Under the pieces are notes generated by a model. That model was not told the origin of the DNA. It ran no database searches and was given only the letters and a program-made list of their open reading frames with translations. A program made the translations under genes and the position numbers. A DNA stretch of 64,000 nucleotides. Source: Eubacterium sp. Lineage in GTDB: Bacteria > Bacillota > Clostridia > Lachnospirales > Lachnospiraceae. How positions within the stretch are numbered: the first letter of the stretch is position 1; the number at the start of each line of letters is the position of its first letter. This document shows positions 43,345-52,086 of this stretch, in pieces. The stretch spans positions 1 through 64,000 of the forward strand of contig JAFVGA010000021.1 of assembly GCA_017475235.1 (NCBI GenBank). The letters are read 5' to 3'.

Positions 43345-43367
43345 CAAAGACTATGGTTTAGTCTTTG
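43345..43367 (+). other. Perfect hairpin in the leader of the DUF6273 protein gene
   Basis: CAAAGACTA-TGGTT-TAGTCTTTG, a perfect 9-bp stem about 38 nt before the ATG at 43405 and not followed by a T tract. The 305-nt intergenic stretch 43100-43404 otherwise holds the upstream terminator and AT-rich DNA with several TATTAT-like boxes, none with a good -35 at correct spacing. It may stabilise the mRNA or bind a regulator. Confidence 0.5.
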
Positions 43368-43404
43368 TTAGGCTACTTTATAAATAGAGTAGAAGGTGAG
43401 GATT

Positions 43405-46400
43405 ATGATTAGAGCAAGGAGAAAAAGAAAATTCAATAAAGTCATTTCGATAGCTGTAGTAATGGCGATGATCGTTACTTGTATTACTCTTGAATTCCAA
43501 TTCAAAGGTGTACAGGCTAGTGGCGGAGTGGCTGGAAAGGTCAGCGACCCTAGACGCTCAGGTAATGTTACCACGTGGGATTGTGTTTACTTTGGACACT
43601 ATAACCAGACAAAGAATAAGAAGAGTGTTGAACAGTACTCGGGCGATTTCTTCCCAGAGCGCATTAAATGGAGAGTTCTAGAGGAGAAAAATGGTGAGTT
43701 ATTCTTGATGGCTGATCAGTCTCTAGAGTCTATTCAGTATAATCAGGAAGTAAATAAAACAAATCCTGAAACAGGTGAATTAGACTTAACTTGGGCAAAC
43801 AGTGATTTGAGAGAATGGTTGAATGATGACTTCTATAATGAAGCGTTTAATTCAAATGAGAAGGCTGCTATTAACTTAAGTACTGTAACTGCGGATAAAT
43901 CACCAGAAAAACCAGATCTTGACCAAGGTCCAGATACTCAAGACTATGTTTATATTTTGTCTATGCAAGAAGCACTTAATACTAAATATGGATTTGTAAA
44001 TAACTATGTATCTGAAGGCACAGGTAAAGGTGGAGCTAATCCAACCAACACGCGCTGTTCTGTTAACACAGATTATGGACATAGAGAGCATAGAAATAAG
44101 TTAGATATTTTAGGTTTCAACGATGGAATAGAAGATAAGACAGTTAATCCGAATATTTTTGGAAAAATACTATCGCAGTCATATGGTGCATATGAAGATT
44201 CGGGTATTTGGTGGCTAAGAACAGTTAAATCGATTTCTACTTATCCATACTATATGTACAGAGTTGACTATGATGGATCAATTAAGCAAAAACCTGGCCC
44301 TGAGAATAATGCCTGTGTAAGACCTGTTATCAGAGTAAATGAAAATTCAGATTATGTACACTATGCAGGAACTGTAAATACTAACGGTGATGTGCATGGA
44401 TATTGTGGTGATGATAACTCTGACGTTACTTATGAATTGAGTAATGGCGTACTAACCATTTCAGGTACTGGTGCTATGGATAGTTTTGAAGATTTTGCAG
44501 CTCCTTGGCATAAGTATCATGAAGATATTAACACCATTGTTATAGAAGAGGGAGTAACAAATATTACCCACAATGCTTTTGAAGACTGTGCATATGTTTA
44601 CTATATGTATATACCAGAGAGTGTGACAGAAATATCCTCACAAGCATTCTCTGATACTACAATGGCAGATAACTTCCTTGTATCAGTAGAAGATGGAAGT
44701 GATGCACATACTATTTGTCAGCAGTTAGGATGGAACTACACAATAGTTCGTTCCGTAAAGCCATTATGTAAAGAGATAGGAGAAATATTTGATACAGTTC
44801 AAACTCCAGACACATTGTCGTTTAAGTTTGATAATCCTTGTGCTGGACAGAGTTATGAACTATATATGGATGATGAATTAATCCAAGTTATTAATGATGA
44901 CGTTCATGATTCACAAGAAATAATAGAGTGCAACATAGAAAACATTACCGAAGGATCACATATGATTCGCGTTAATGCTTTGGTTGTGGGCTCTAAAGGA
45001 ATAGAAAGAAGAAGTATAGGAAAAGTAATCAGAATTAATGACGAGGGATATGGAAATCCTGTATGGGAAGATAGAGAAGCAGAAAAAGTAAGATGGGATA
45101 CAGTATACTTCGGAAGGTATCCTCAATCTGAAGACCCTGATGGTGATTACACTTGTGTTGATTATAAGGGTGATACGCATACATTTAAGACAGAACCTAT
45201 CAAGTGGAGAGTTCTTCAGGCAACAGACGATGAGTTACTATTGATGTCAGACAAGTCTCTTGATATTAGACCATTTGATACAAAAGGTAAAAATGTTTGG
45301 GAGACATGCTCTTTAAGAAAATGGCTCAATTCTACGAATCAAACCGCTAGTGATCCTGGATTCTATGATAGGGCATTTAATGAAGATGAAAAGGCTGCTA
45401 TCTTGGAAACAGATACACCTACTAATTCTTCAAATGTAGTAACAAAGGATAATGTATTCTTGTTTCAACTTTCTGATGCTAAGAAAGATGAGTATGGATT
45501 TGTTGCTGCTGAAGGGTACGCAAGATGTCGTAGATCAAATGCTACAGATTTAGTTGCTATGGATAATTCTAAACCAGGTCCTCAGTATCCAATCTGTGTA
45601 GATGTTAGAACTTATAAGAAACAGTACAAAGGAAAGACAGAAATAATAGATCCGAATGATTATTATCACGATAGAGCTACTATCTATTGGTCTAGAGATA
45701 AGAACGGTAGTTCTGGAGCTAGATCAGATTATCCAGGAAATTTAGATGAAGGAAAAAATCCTAATGGTAATGCCGGTACTGGTTCTAACCAGTTTATTAA
45801 TGGTAACGGTTGTGTTAGACCAATGATTAGGGTTGATGCTAAATCTCTTGCTGTAGAGGATGCAGGAACTATCAATTCTTATGGTGAGACAACAGGACCA
45901 GCAAAACGATATGAAATTAAAATTGATGGACAAGTTGTTGATAAGGTTAAAGAAGGATCAACATACACACTACCTACAGAATCTGCTAAGATGAGAGCAA
46001 GGAGTGTATCTACTGGAACTAAATTAGGATACATCGATTTAGATGATGATAGTGTTTATAGAAAAGGTACTTCATTCTCTATCAACAGAGATAGAAACTT
46101 CCGAACATTATCTAGCGTGGATGTAGAGCATGATGGATCAGCAATTAGAGTTTCACAGACTAAACCAAGAGGATTAGCATTTAGAAACAATGTAACTGTA
46201 AATGATTCAGATCCTTTGCATACGAAGTCATTCCAATATGGTGTATTGTTGACAACATATGAAGATTACTATGATACATATGATCAAGAAATTACGCCAT
46301 TTACAGAAGAGATTGAAGGTCATAAATTGTACAATGTTGTGTTTAAGGCATCAGACTTCGCTTCTAAGAATAAACAAAGCTTTACTATAGCTATAAATAA

Positions 46401-46626
46401 ACTTCAACCGGCCAACTATTCTAGAAATTTCGTTGCTGCACCTTATGTAATTGTTAAGTATGCAGCCGGTGAAGGTTCAGAAGTAATATATCCATCGCCA
46501 AGCATTATTGATATATGCAGTGCAAAAACATCAGCTGAGAGAGTTATGGCTGATACGTCTAAATGGCCTAGTGCATACAAGCCATGGCAGAGAGAGATTG
46601 TAGAAGAGTATGCTAATGCAGAATAG
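43405..46626 (+). CDS. Large secreted protein with two DUF6273-like domains, a BspA-type LRR and a shared C-terminal module
   Basis: A 1073-residue exported protein from ATG 43405 (AAGGTGAGG upstream). A basic N-terminus and hydrophobic stretch form the signal peptide, to about residue 38 (GVQA). Domain 1 (about 48-315) and domain 2 (about 560-825) are DUF6273-like: VYFGHYNQT / VYFGRYPQS, RIKWRVLEE / PIKWRVLQA, LREWLNDDFYN / LRKWLNSTNQ, ending CVRPVIRV / CVRPMIRV. Between them is a BspA-like leucine-rich segment (NGVLTISGTGAM, VIEEGVTNITHNAFEDC, YIPESVTEISSQAF) and an Ig-like part. The C-terminal 200 residues match the end of the secreted papain-type protease. Likely a surface or adhesion protein; no catalytic motif. 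Confidence 0.85.
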   Translation: MIRARRKRKFNKVISIAVVMAMIVTCITLEFQFKGVQASGGVAGKVSDPRRSGNVTTWDCVYFGHYNQTKNKKSVEQYSGDFFPERIKWRVLEEKNGELFLMADQSLESIQYNQEVNKTNPETGELDLTWANSDLREWLNDDFYNEAFNSNEKAAINLSTVTADKSPEKPDLDQGPDTQDYVYILSMQEALNTKYGFVNNYVSEGTGKGGANPTNTRCSVNTDYGHREHRNKLDILGFNDGIEDKTVNPNIFGKILSQSYGAYEDSGIWWLRTVKSISTYPYYMYRVDYDGSIKQKPGPENNACVRPVIRVNENSDYVHYAGTVNTNGDVHGYCGDDNSDVTYELSNGVLTISGTGAMDSFEDFAAPWHKYHEDINTIVIEEGVTNITHNAFEDCAYVYYMYIPESVTEISSQAFSDTTMADNFLVSVEDGSDAHTICQQLGWNYTIVRSVKPLCKEIGEIFDTVQTPDTLSFKFDNPCAGQSYELYMDDELIQVINDDVHDSQEIIECNIENITEGSHMIRVNALVVGSKGIERRSIGKVIRINDEGYGNPVWEDREAEKVRWDTVYFGRYPQSEDPDGDYTCVDYKGDTHTFKTEPIKWRVLQATDDELLLMSDKSLDIRPFDTKGKNVWETCSLRKWLNSTNQTASDPGFYDRAFNEDEKAAILETDTPTNSSNVVTKDNVFLFQLSDAKKDEYGFVAAEGYARCRRSNATDLVAMDNSKPGPQYPICVDVRTYKKQYKGKTEIIDPNDYYHDRATIYWSRDKNGSSGARSDYPGNLDEGKNPNGNAGTGSNQFINGNGCVRPMIRVDAKSLAVEDAGTINSYGETTGPAKRYEIKIDGQVVDKVKEGSTYTLPTESAKMRARSVSTGTKLGYIDLDDDSVYRKGTSFSINRDRNFRTLSSVDVEHDGSAIRVSQTKPRGLAFRNNVTVNDSDPLHTKSFQYGVLLTTYEDYYDTYDQEITPFTEEIEGHKLYNVVFKASDFASKNKQSFTIAINKLQPANYSRNFVAAPYVIVKYAAGEGSEVIYPSPSIIDICSAKTSAERVMADTSKWPSAYKPWQREIVEEYANAE

Positions 46627-46685
46627 TGTGTTATAATAGAACATAATCTATTGATAGCATCTAGGAGTTACGCAGGGAAACCGAT

Positions 46686-46868
46686 ATGAAAAAGAAATAT
46701 ACTAAACCGAATATTTGTGCAATAGATTTTGATATTTTAGATATTATACACACGAGTGATCCTTGGGGAGTAGACCCAACGGATCCGGATGATGAGTGGT
46801 TATTCTCAGTGTCCAATTCAAAAGGCAAGAAATCTAACGGTGGATTTGACGGTATCGGATGGTACTAA
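46686..46868 (+). CDS. 60-residue peptide of unknown function (KKYxKP-type)
   Basis: The peptide begins MKKKYTKPNICAIDFDILDI, continues with a HTSDPWGVDPTDPDDEW stretch and ends GGFDGIGWY. The opening resembles small orphan peptides in gut Firmicutes and Bacteroidetes that begin KKxYxKPxI and have a D-I-I-x-T-S motif. No signal peptide or membrane segment. It lies 59 nt after the DUF6273 protein gene and ends at a strong terminator. Possible roles include a RiPP-like precursor or secreted signal, but no modification enzyme is nearby. The ribosome site is a weak CAGGGAAA. Confidence 0.55.
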   Translation: MKKKYTKPNICAIDFDILDIIHTSDPWGVDPTDPDDEWLFSVSNSKGKKSNGGFDGIGWY

Positions 46869-46881
46869 TAAGCAAAATATC

Positions 46882-46920
46882 AAATGTCTGCTTAACGTGA
46901 AGTTAAGCAGACATTTTTTT
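46882..46920 (+). terminator. Intrinsic terminator after the 60-aa peptide gene
   Basis: AAATGTCTGCTTAAC-GTGAA-GTTAAGCAGACATTT is a perfect 15-bp stem followed by T residues, one of the strongest hairpins in the window. Confidence 0.95.
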
Positions 46921-46992
46921 ATTATTTAACATAAAATAGTGGTTAAAATTATTAATAATAGACTATAATCCCTTTATTTGAATTAATAATAA

Positions 46993-47001
46993 TGGTATAA
47001 T
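46993..47001 (+). promoter_or_regulatory. Extended -10 promoter of the PurF-like gene
   Basis: TGGTATAAT (46993-47001) is a TGn-extended -10; no good -35 at 17 nt, which extended -10 promoters can do without. The ATG follows at 47049 behind AGAGGTAAA. Confidence 0.55.
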
Positions 47002-47048
47002 TATTTTCGTTGTGAGGAAGTAGTATTGAAATAAGAAAGAGGTAAAAA

Positions 47049-48455
47049 ATGGGTGGATTTTTTTCAGTAGCATCAAAAGAAGATTGCGTATTTGATTTAT
47101 TTTTTGGAGTAGATTACCATTCACATCTAGGAACTAGACGTGCTGGTATGGCAGTTTATGGAGAGAACGGGTTTGATCGTGCTATCCATAATATTGAAAA
47201 CTCTCCTTTTAGAACAAAATTTGAAAAAGACGTTCAGGAAATGAAAGGAAATCTGGGCATTGGTTGTATTTCAGATTATGAGCCACAGCCTTTGATTATT
47301 CGTTCGCATCACGGAGCATATGCGCTCACTACGGTTAGCAAGATCAATAATACAAAAGAGTTGATTAAAGAACTCTTTGACGATGGCCATGCGCATTTCC
47401 AGGAGATGAGTACTGGCGAGATTAATGCTACAGAATTAGTGGCTGCCCTAATAAATAAGAAAGATAACTTTGTGGATGGCATCAACTACGCTTTGGAGGC
47501 TGTAGATGGTTCGTTGTCTATGATGATTATGAATAAAGAAGGAATATACCTTGCCAGAGATAAGAAAGGTAGAACTCCTATTGCGATTGGAAAGAACGAG
47601 CAGGGCTTCTGCGCGTCCTTTGAAGACTTCGCGTATAAGAATTTAGGTTACACAGACTATAGGGAGTTAGGACCGGGAGAAATTGCGGTTATGACACCAA
47701 AGAATGTAGTGACTTTAATTAATCCAAACAAAGAGATGAAGATTTGTACATTCCTTTGGATTTACTATGGATATCCATCTAGTTCATATGAAGGTGTGAA
47801 TGTAGAGAAGATGAGATATGAGTGTGGTAAGAGAATGGCACAGAGGGATGATGCTAAGCCAGATGTGGTGGCAGGTGTTCCTGATTCGGGACTTGCGCAC
47901 GCTATTGGTTATGCGAATGAATCGGGCATTCCTTATTCAAGACCATTTATTAAATACACACCTACATGGTCAAGATCATTTATGCCTACTATTCAGAGTA
48001 AGCGTGATTTAATTGCTAGAATGAAACAGTTAGCAGTAGAAGATTTGATTAAAGACAAGAGTTTGTTGTTGATAGATGACTCAATCGTTCGTGGAACTCA
48101 GATGAGAGAGACTACGGAGTACCTATTTGAGAGCGGCGCAAAGGAAGTTCACATTAGACCTGCGTGCCCACCGCTTGTTTATGGATGTAAGTACTTGAGC
48201 TTTTCACGTTCTTCATCGGAGATGGAACTTATCACTAGACGTGTAATCGAAAGACTTGAAAATGGAAATGTGACTGATGAGATTTTGCAGGAGTATACAG
48301 ATCCAGATTCAGAGAAGTACGCAAACATGGTTGAGGAGATTAGAAAAGAACTCAACTTTACATCTCTAAGATACAACAGACTTGATGATATGTTAGATGC
48401 AGTTGGTATCGACAAAGACAAGCTTTGTACATACTGCTGGGATGGTAAAGAATAA
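47049..48455 (+). CDS. Amidophosphoribosyltransferase (PurF) paralogue lacking the glutaminase catalytic residues
   Basis: A 468-residue protein with the overall PurF plan. PRPP loop LLLIDDSIVRGTQMRE (about 338-353) and KYTPTWSRSFMPTIQSKR-like substrate loop are intact. Cysteines matching the four Fe-S ligands remain (MKICTF, PLVYGCKY, and LCTYCWDG near the end). But the N-terminus reads MGGFFSVASKED: the nucleophile Cys that follows Met in PurF is Gly. The glutamine-binding HVRYST is replaced by CISDYEP and the HNGNL oxyanion loop by VSKINN. So it cannot use glutamine in the known way. It may use ammonia or have a regulatory or novel phosphoribosyl role. No other purine genes are adjacent. 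Confidence 0.85.
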   Translation: MGGFFSVASKEDCVFDLFFGVDYHSHLGTRRAGMAVYGENGFDRAIHNIENSPFRTKFEKDVQEMKGNLGIGCISDYEPQPLIIRSHHGAYALTTVSKINNTKELIKELFDDGHAHFQEMSTGEINATELVAALINKKDNFVDGINYALEAVDGSLSMMIMNKEGIYLARDKKGRTPIAIGKNEQGFCASFEDFAYKNLGYTDYRELGPGEIAVMTPKNVVTLINPNKEMKICTFLWIYYGYPSSSYEGVNVEKMRYECGKRMAQRDDAKPDVVAGVPDSGLAHAIGYANESGIPYSRPFIKYTPTWSRSFMPTIQSKRDLIARMKQLAVEDLIKDKSLLLIDDSIVRGTQMRETTEYLFESGAKEVHIRPACPPLVYGCKYLSFSRSSSEMELITRRVIERLENGNVTDEILQEYTDPDSEKYANMVEEIRKELNFTSLRYNRLDDMLDAVGIDKDKLCTYCWDGKE

Positions 48456-48463
48456 AACACAGT

Positions 48464-48486
48464 TTGTACATAAAAAAAGTGTACAA
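48464..48486. promoter_or_regulatory. Inverted repeat TTGTACA-N9-TGTACAA ahead of the HAD gene
   Basis: Perfect 7-bp arms separated by nine A-rich bases, lying between the PurF-like stop and the HAD-phosphatase ATG (48502), where a promoter would be. A further TTGTACA occurs inside the 3' end of the PurF-like gene (48425-48431 region). Candidate operator. Confidence 0.45.
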
Positions 48487-48501
48487 TTATAGTGATTTGA
48501 T

Positions 48502-49302
48502 ATGGGAAAATTTGACGGATTTTTAATATGTTCAGATGTGGATAGTACGCTCACATACGAGGCCGGCAAAGTGTCTGACGAAAACGCAAGAGCAATCAAG
48601 TACTTCCAGGATGAGGGAGGTTTGTTTACTTTGGCGACGGGGCGCGCTCCATCGTTTATGGAACACTTTAGTGATAAGTTAAAGATTAATGCGCCTATTG
48701 TATCGTTTAACGGAACGCTTTTGTACGATACAGAAAAGGATGAGATTATAAAGACTTGGCCTATGGATAAGGCTACGGTCTATAAGGTATTTAAGTATTT
48801 GCAACAAAATTATCCGGACATTTGGCACTATTCGTTTGGAGTTAATACTTCCATAAATGCTCAGTATGAGGCAAAGAATCACAGTGCTGGTGATGGAACG
48901 TTGGATGAGTTGTTTGATTCATTTCCAAATGAGATGTACAAGGTGTTGACGGTGCAAAATGAAGCCTTGACGCTGGAGATTAAAAAGGATTTAATCAGCA
49001 AGTTCGGTAAAGAACTACAATTTTACAGAAGTTGGAACGAGGGACTTGAATACGTTTCACTCGAGAGCGGCAAAGGTGTGGCAGTAGATCATTTAAAGAA
49101 ACACTTGAACGGTCAGATTCACACAACCGTGGGTGTGGGTGATTATGAAAATGACATCACACTGTTGGAATATGCTGATATTGGATATGCAGTGGCTAAT
49201 TCGATAGATGCTGTGAAGGAAGCTGCGGATAGAATTACAGTAAAGAATACAGAACACGCTATTGCGGCGGTTATAAAAGATTTGGAAGAGACAGTTATAT
49301 AA
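48502..49302 (+). CDS. Cof-type HAD-superfamily phosphatase
   Basis: A 266-residue cytosolic HAD-IIB hydrolase. Motif I ICSDVDSTLTY (Asp12 and Asp14), motif II FTLATGRAPS (about 42-51), motif III Lys in LESGKGVAVDHL (about 188-199) and motif IV VGVGDYENDITLLEYAD (about 212-228). The cap domain lies between 85 and 185. Cof-type enzymes act on sugar phosphates, flavin or phosphate esters; no substrate can be assigned. It starts 47 nt after the PurF paralogue and ends 12 nt before the next small gene. Confidence 0.9.
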   Translation: MGKFDGFLICSDVDSTLTYEAGKVSDENARAIKYFQDEGGLFTLATGRAPSFMEHFSDKLKINAPIVSFNGTLLYDTEKDEIIKTWPMDKATVYKVFKYLQQNYPDIWHYSFGVNTSINAQYEAKNHSAGDGTLDELFDSFPNEMYKVLTVQNEALTLEIKKDLISKFGKELQFYRSWNEGLEYVSLESGKGVAVDHLKKHLNGQIHTTVGVGDYENDITLLEYADIGYAVANSIDAVKEAADRITVKNTEHAIAAVIKDLEETVI

Positions 49303-49314
49303 AGGAGAAGCGTT

Positions 49315-49749
49315 ATGGAAAACAAGAATAAGAAAAAACTAATGATCGGCATTGCTGCTGTGATTGTTGTGATTGTGGCTGCTATTGTTGTCGTGCTCTG
49401 CGTGACTAAAGTTGGAAAGAACCAGAAGTCAAATGCAGAAGCAACTGTCGTTGTGACCGACAAGAATGGTAAAGAGATAAAGAAGACTAAGAAAGAGTTG
49501 GCTAAAGAAGAGGCGTCTAAAAAGGCTGAAGAAAAGAAGAATAAAAAGAAAGCTTGGGATGGTGTCGAAATAAAAGAAGAAGAGACAAAATCCAAAAATG
49601 GCAAGCAAGTTATTTATAAGAGAAATAAAAAGGGTGAAATAGTAACCAACAAGAAGGGTGAAAAGGTTACTAGAAAGCCTGCATACGCTGGAGAGGATGA
49701 AGGTTGGTCGCCAATCGTTACTCCAGATGATTTGAAAAAGAATAAATAG
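49315..49749 (+). CDS. Lysine-rich single-pass membrane protein of unknown function
   Basis: A 144-residue protein with a basic N-terminus, one membrane helix (about 10-32, LMIGIAAVIVVIVAAIVVVL), and a lysine/glutamate-rich outer part with helical propensity (KKTKKELAKEEASKKAEEKK). The last 50 residues contain a repeated pattern (KNGKQVIYKRNKKGEIV, then NKKGEKVTRK) that resembles YD-like or wall-binding strands. No family recognised. GGAGAAG precedes the ATG, 12 nt after the HAD gene; a strong terminator follows. Confidence 0.7.
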   Translation: MENKNKKKLMIGIAAVIVVIVAAIVVVLCVTKVGKNQKSNAEATVVVTDKNGKEIKKTKKELAKEEASKKAEEKKNKKKAWDGVEIKEEETKSKNGKQVIYKRNKKGEIVTNKKGEKVTRKPAYAGEDEGWSPIVTPDDLKKNK

Positions 49750-49783
49750 CGTATCAAAAACGTCACATAGGACGAAATAAAAA

Positions 49784-49813
49784 GCCGGTCAGTTGAAATT
49801 GACCGGTTTTTTT
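49784..49813 (+). terminator. Intrinsic terminator ahead of rpoD
   Basis: CCGGTCA and TGACCGG arms (extended by flanking A and T runs) around an 8-nt loop, followed by seven T. Its right arm contains TTGACC, 16 nt before TATATA (49821), so an rpoD promoter -35 may be nested in the terminator stem. Confidence 0.85.
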
Positions 49814-49884
49814 GGTATTATATATATTTGATTGAGTGTATTCAAACGGTCATCAGCCGAATTTTGGCTGAGAAAGGAGTTCAT

Positions 49885-51399
49885 TTGAAAACACAAGATT
49901 TTAATAAGAAAATCGAAAGACTAGTCAAGAGAGCCAGTAAACAGGACAACAGACTATCTAAAGAAGAGATTAAAAAATTCTTTAGGGCTGTTCAGCTTAC
50001 TGACAAACAGGAAGAAAACCTTCTTCCTACGCTTCGTGAGAGCGGCGTAAAGGTTCTCACAGCTAATCAGATTGCTAAACTAGAAGAGAAGAAAGCAGCT
50101 AAAGAAAAGGCAGAGAAGAGTAAGAAGAAAACGGGAGCAAAGAAAGCTACCCCTAAAAAGTCTGCAAAGAAAACTGCTAAAAAGACTGAAAAGAAAGCAA
50201 CTAAAAAGACTACAGCAAAGAAGACTAAAAAGACTGAGACTAAGAAGACTAAGAAAACTGAGACTAAGAAGACAACTAAAAAGAAAACTGCAAAAGCAGA
50301 GCCTAAGAAAACTACTTCGAAGAAGGCTACAAAGAAAAAGACTGACGAGAAGAAGACTTCTAAAAAGAAAGCCGCAGAAGAAGAGTCAGAAGAGATGGTT
50401 GAAATCTCAGTGGCAGATCTTCCAGATGCAGGAACAGAAGATCCTACAGATGAAGATATTGCTATGGTAGAGACAGACGAAGAGGAAGAGGCTAAAACAT
50501 CTGGAAAGAAAAAGAAGAGCGAGAGCGAGAGTGCTGAGAAGGATGCTGTGGACTTGCTCGAGGGTGTTGGAACTGAAGACCCTGTTCGTATGTATCTAAA
50601 AGAGATTGGTACTGTGCCACTTTTGACGGCTGAGGAAGAAGTAGAACTTGCTAAACGCAAGGCTAAAGGCGATAAAGTAGCAAAAGAAAAACTAGTAGAG
50701 GCAAACTTGCGTCTAGTAGTTAGTATTGCAAAGAGATATACAGGCCGTGGAATGAGCTTCCTTGATTTGGTTCAGGAAGGTAACCTCGGACTTATCAAAG
50801 GTGTAGAAAAGTTTGACTACAACAAAGGATTCAAACTTAGTACATATGCAACATGGTGGATTAGACAGTCAGTTACAAGAGCGTTGGCTGATCATGCTAG
50901 AACAATCCGTGTGCCAGTGCATATGGTTGAAACTATAAATCGTATGTCAAAGATGCAGAGAAAGCTTACTTTGGAACTTGGCTATGAGCCTTCGACAAAG
51001 GAACTTGCTAATGCACTTGATATGACAGAAGACAAGGTATTGGAAATTATGCAGATTGCTAGAGAGCCTGCTTCACTCGAGACACCTATCGGCGAAGAGG
51101 ACGATTCAAACCTTGGCGATTTTGTCGCAGACAACAACACTGTAACTCCAGAGGGCAATATTGAATCAGTAATGCTTAAGGGACATATTGCAGAGTTGTT
51201 AGATGATTTGAAAGAAAGAGAAAGAGAAGTTATTATTCTTAGATTTGGACTTCGCGACGGACACCCAAGAACATTGGAGGAAGTTGGTAAGGAGTTCCAC
51301 GTAACTAGAGAGCGTATCCGACAGATTGAGGCAAAGGCTTTGAGAAAGTTGCGTAATCCAGTTAGAAGTAAGAAGATCAAAGACTTCTTAAATGACTAG
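49885..51399 (+). CDS. rpoD: Primary sigma factor RpoD/SigA with a lysine-rich N-terminal tract
   Basis: A 504-residue housekeeping sigma-70. TTG 49885 is chosen as start because AAAGGAG lies five bases upstream; the frame is open to 49828. Residues 1-65 form region 1.1-like helices; 69-163 is a low-complexity tract, about half Lys with Thr and Ala (repeats such as [17 protein letters not shown]); 165-203 is acidic. Core regions follow: 1.2 ([16 protein letters not shown]), 2 ([43 protein letters not shown]), 3, and 4 ([21 protein letters not shown] split). Region 2.4 and 4.2 residues look canonical. The lysine tract, like histone H1 tails, is unusual. Confidence 0.96.
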   Translation: MKTQDFNKKIERLVKRASKQDNRLSKEEIKKFFRAVQLTDKQEENLLPTLRESGVKVLTANQIAKLEEKKAAKEKAEKSKKKTGAKKATPKKSAKKTAKKTEKKATKKTTAKKTKKTETKKTKKTETKKTTKKKTAKAEPKKTTSKKATKKKTDEKKTSKKKAAEEESEEMVEISVADLPDAGTEDPTDEDIAMVETDEEEEAKTSGKKKKSESESAEKDAVDLLEGVGTEDPVRMYLKEIGTVPLLTAEEEVELAKRKAKGDKVAKEKLVEANLRLVVSIAKRYTGRGMSFLDLVQEGNLGLIKGVEKFDYNKGFKLSTYATWWIRQSVTRALADHARTIRVPVHMVETINRMSKMQRKLTLELGYEPSTKELANALDMTEDKVLEIMQIAREPASLETPIGEEDDSNLGDFVADNNTVTPEGNIESVMLKGHIAELLDDLKEREREVIILRFGLRDGHPRTLEEVGKEFHVTRERIRQIEAKALRKLRNPVRSKKIKDFLND

Positions 51400-51407
51400 A
51401 GGTAAAG

Positions 51408-52049
51408 ATGGACGAGTTTAAAAAAGATGAACAATTGAATGAAAACTTAGACCAGGTGGAAGAGACTGATTTTGAGGCTGCTAAACAGCAAAAGCAAAAG
51501 AAAATTGCTCGCGAGATTTTCAGTTGGATTAAGATAATTGTTATTGCGCTTGTAGTAGCTTTAATTATCAACAACTTCATTATCATTAATGCTAATGTTC
51601 CTAGCGGTTCTATGGAAAATACTATTATGACTGGAGATCGTATGATAGGTCTTCGAACTGCGTATTGGTTCACTTCGCCAAAGCGTGGACAGGTTGTGAT
51701 TTTCAAGTTCCCAGACAATGAGGATGAGACTTTTGTTAAGAGAGTTATCGGACTTCCTGGTGAGACAGTGCACATTAAGGAAGGAAAGATTTACATCAAC
51801 AATTCCAAGAAACCTCTCAAAGAAGATTACTTGAAAGAAGAGTGGACCGAAGGAGATAACTACGCAGAACCATTCAAAGTGCCAAAAGATTCATATTTCT
51901 GTTTAGGAGATAATAGAAATGTTTCAAATGATGCTAGATACTGGCATAAGAAATATGTTAAGAAGAGTAAGATTCTAGCTAAGGCAGAGTTTGTATACTG
52001 GCCATGGAGCAACAAAAAGATTATCCACACGGCAGACTACATTAATTAA
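51408..52049 (+). CDS. lepB: Signal peptidase I
   Basis: Membrane-bound serine protease that removes signal peptides from exported proteins. One N-terminal membrane helix (about 44-64) after an acidic cytosolic segment. Catalytic Ser in ANVPSGSMENTI (about 68), box C-D DRMIG and RGQVVIFKFP, catalytic Lys in FVKRVIGLPGE (about 111), and box E YFCLGDNRNVSNDARYW (about 165-181). Length of 213 aa is normal for Firmicutes. It starts 9 nt after rpoD (GAGGTAAAG), so the two are cotranscribed, and ends at a terminator. It fits the many signal-peptide proteins in this window. Confidence 0.95.
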   Translation: MDEFKKDEQLNENLDQVEETDFEAAKQQKQKKIAREIFSWIKIIVIALVVALIINNFIIINANVPSGSMENTIMTGDRMIGLRTAYWFTSPKRGQVVIFKFPDNEDETFVKRVIGLPGETVHIKEGKIYINNSKKPLKEDYLKEEWTEGDNYAEPFKVPKDSYFCLGDNRNVSNDARYWHKKYVKKSKILAKAEFVYWPWSNKKIIHTADYIN

Positions 52050-52056
52050 AGATTTT

Positions 52057-52086
52057 AAAAGGACATCTAATAGATGTCCTTTTTTA
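52057..52086. terminator. Bidirectional intrinsic terminator
   Basis: AAAAGGACATCT-AAT-AGATGTCCTTTT, stem of 8 G/C-containing pairs plus A-T extension, between convergent lepB and the GNAT gene. Confidence 0.92.

Noticed and set aside
43321..43404. c-di-GMP (GEMM) or other known riboswitch in the DUF6273 gene leader
   Set aside because: The GGCAAAGACTA sequence looked suggestive, but the remaining conserved GEMM segments are absent and the element is a simple hairpin.
50067..50660. Long minus-strand ORF opposite the rpoD lysine tract
   Set aside because: It is the antisense of a repetitive AAG/ACT-rich region; its Phe/Val/Leu-rich product is an artefact of composition. The same holds for antisense ORFs over other lysine-rich tails.
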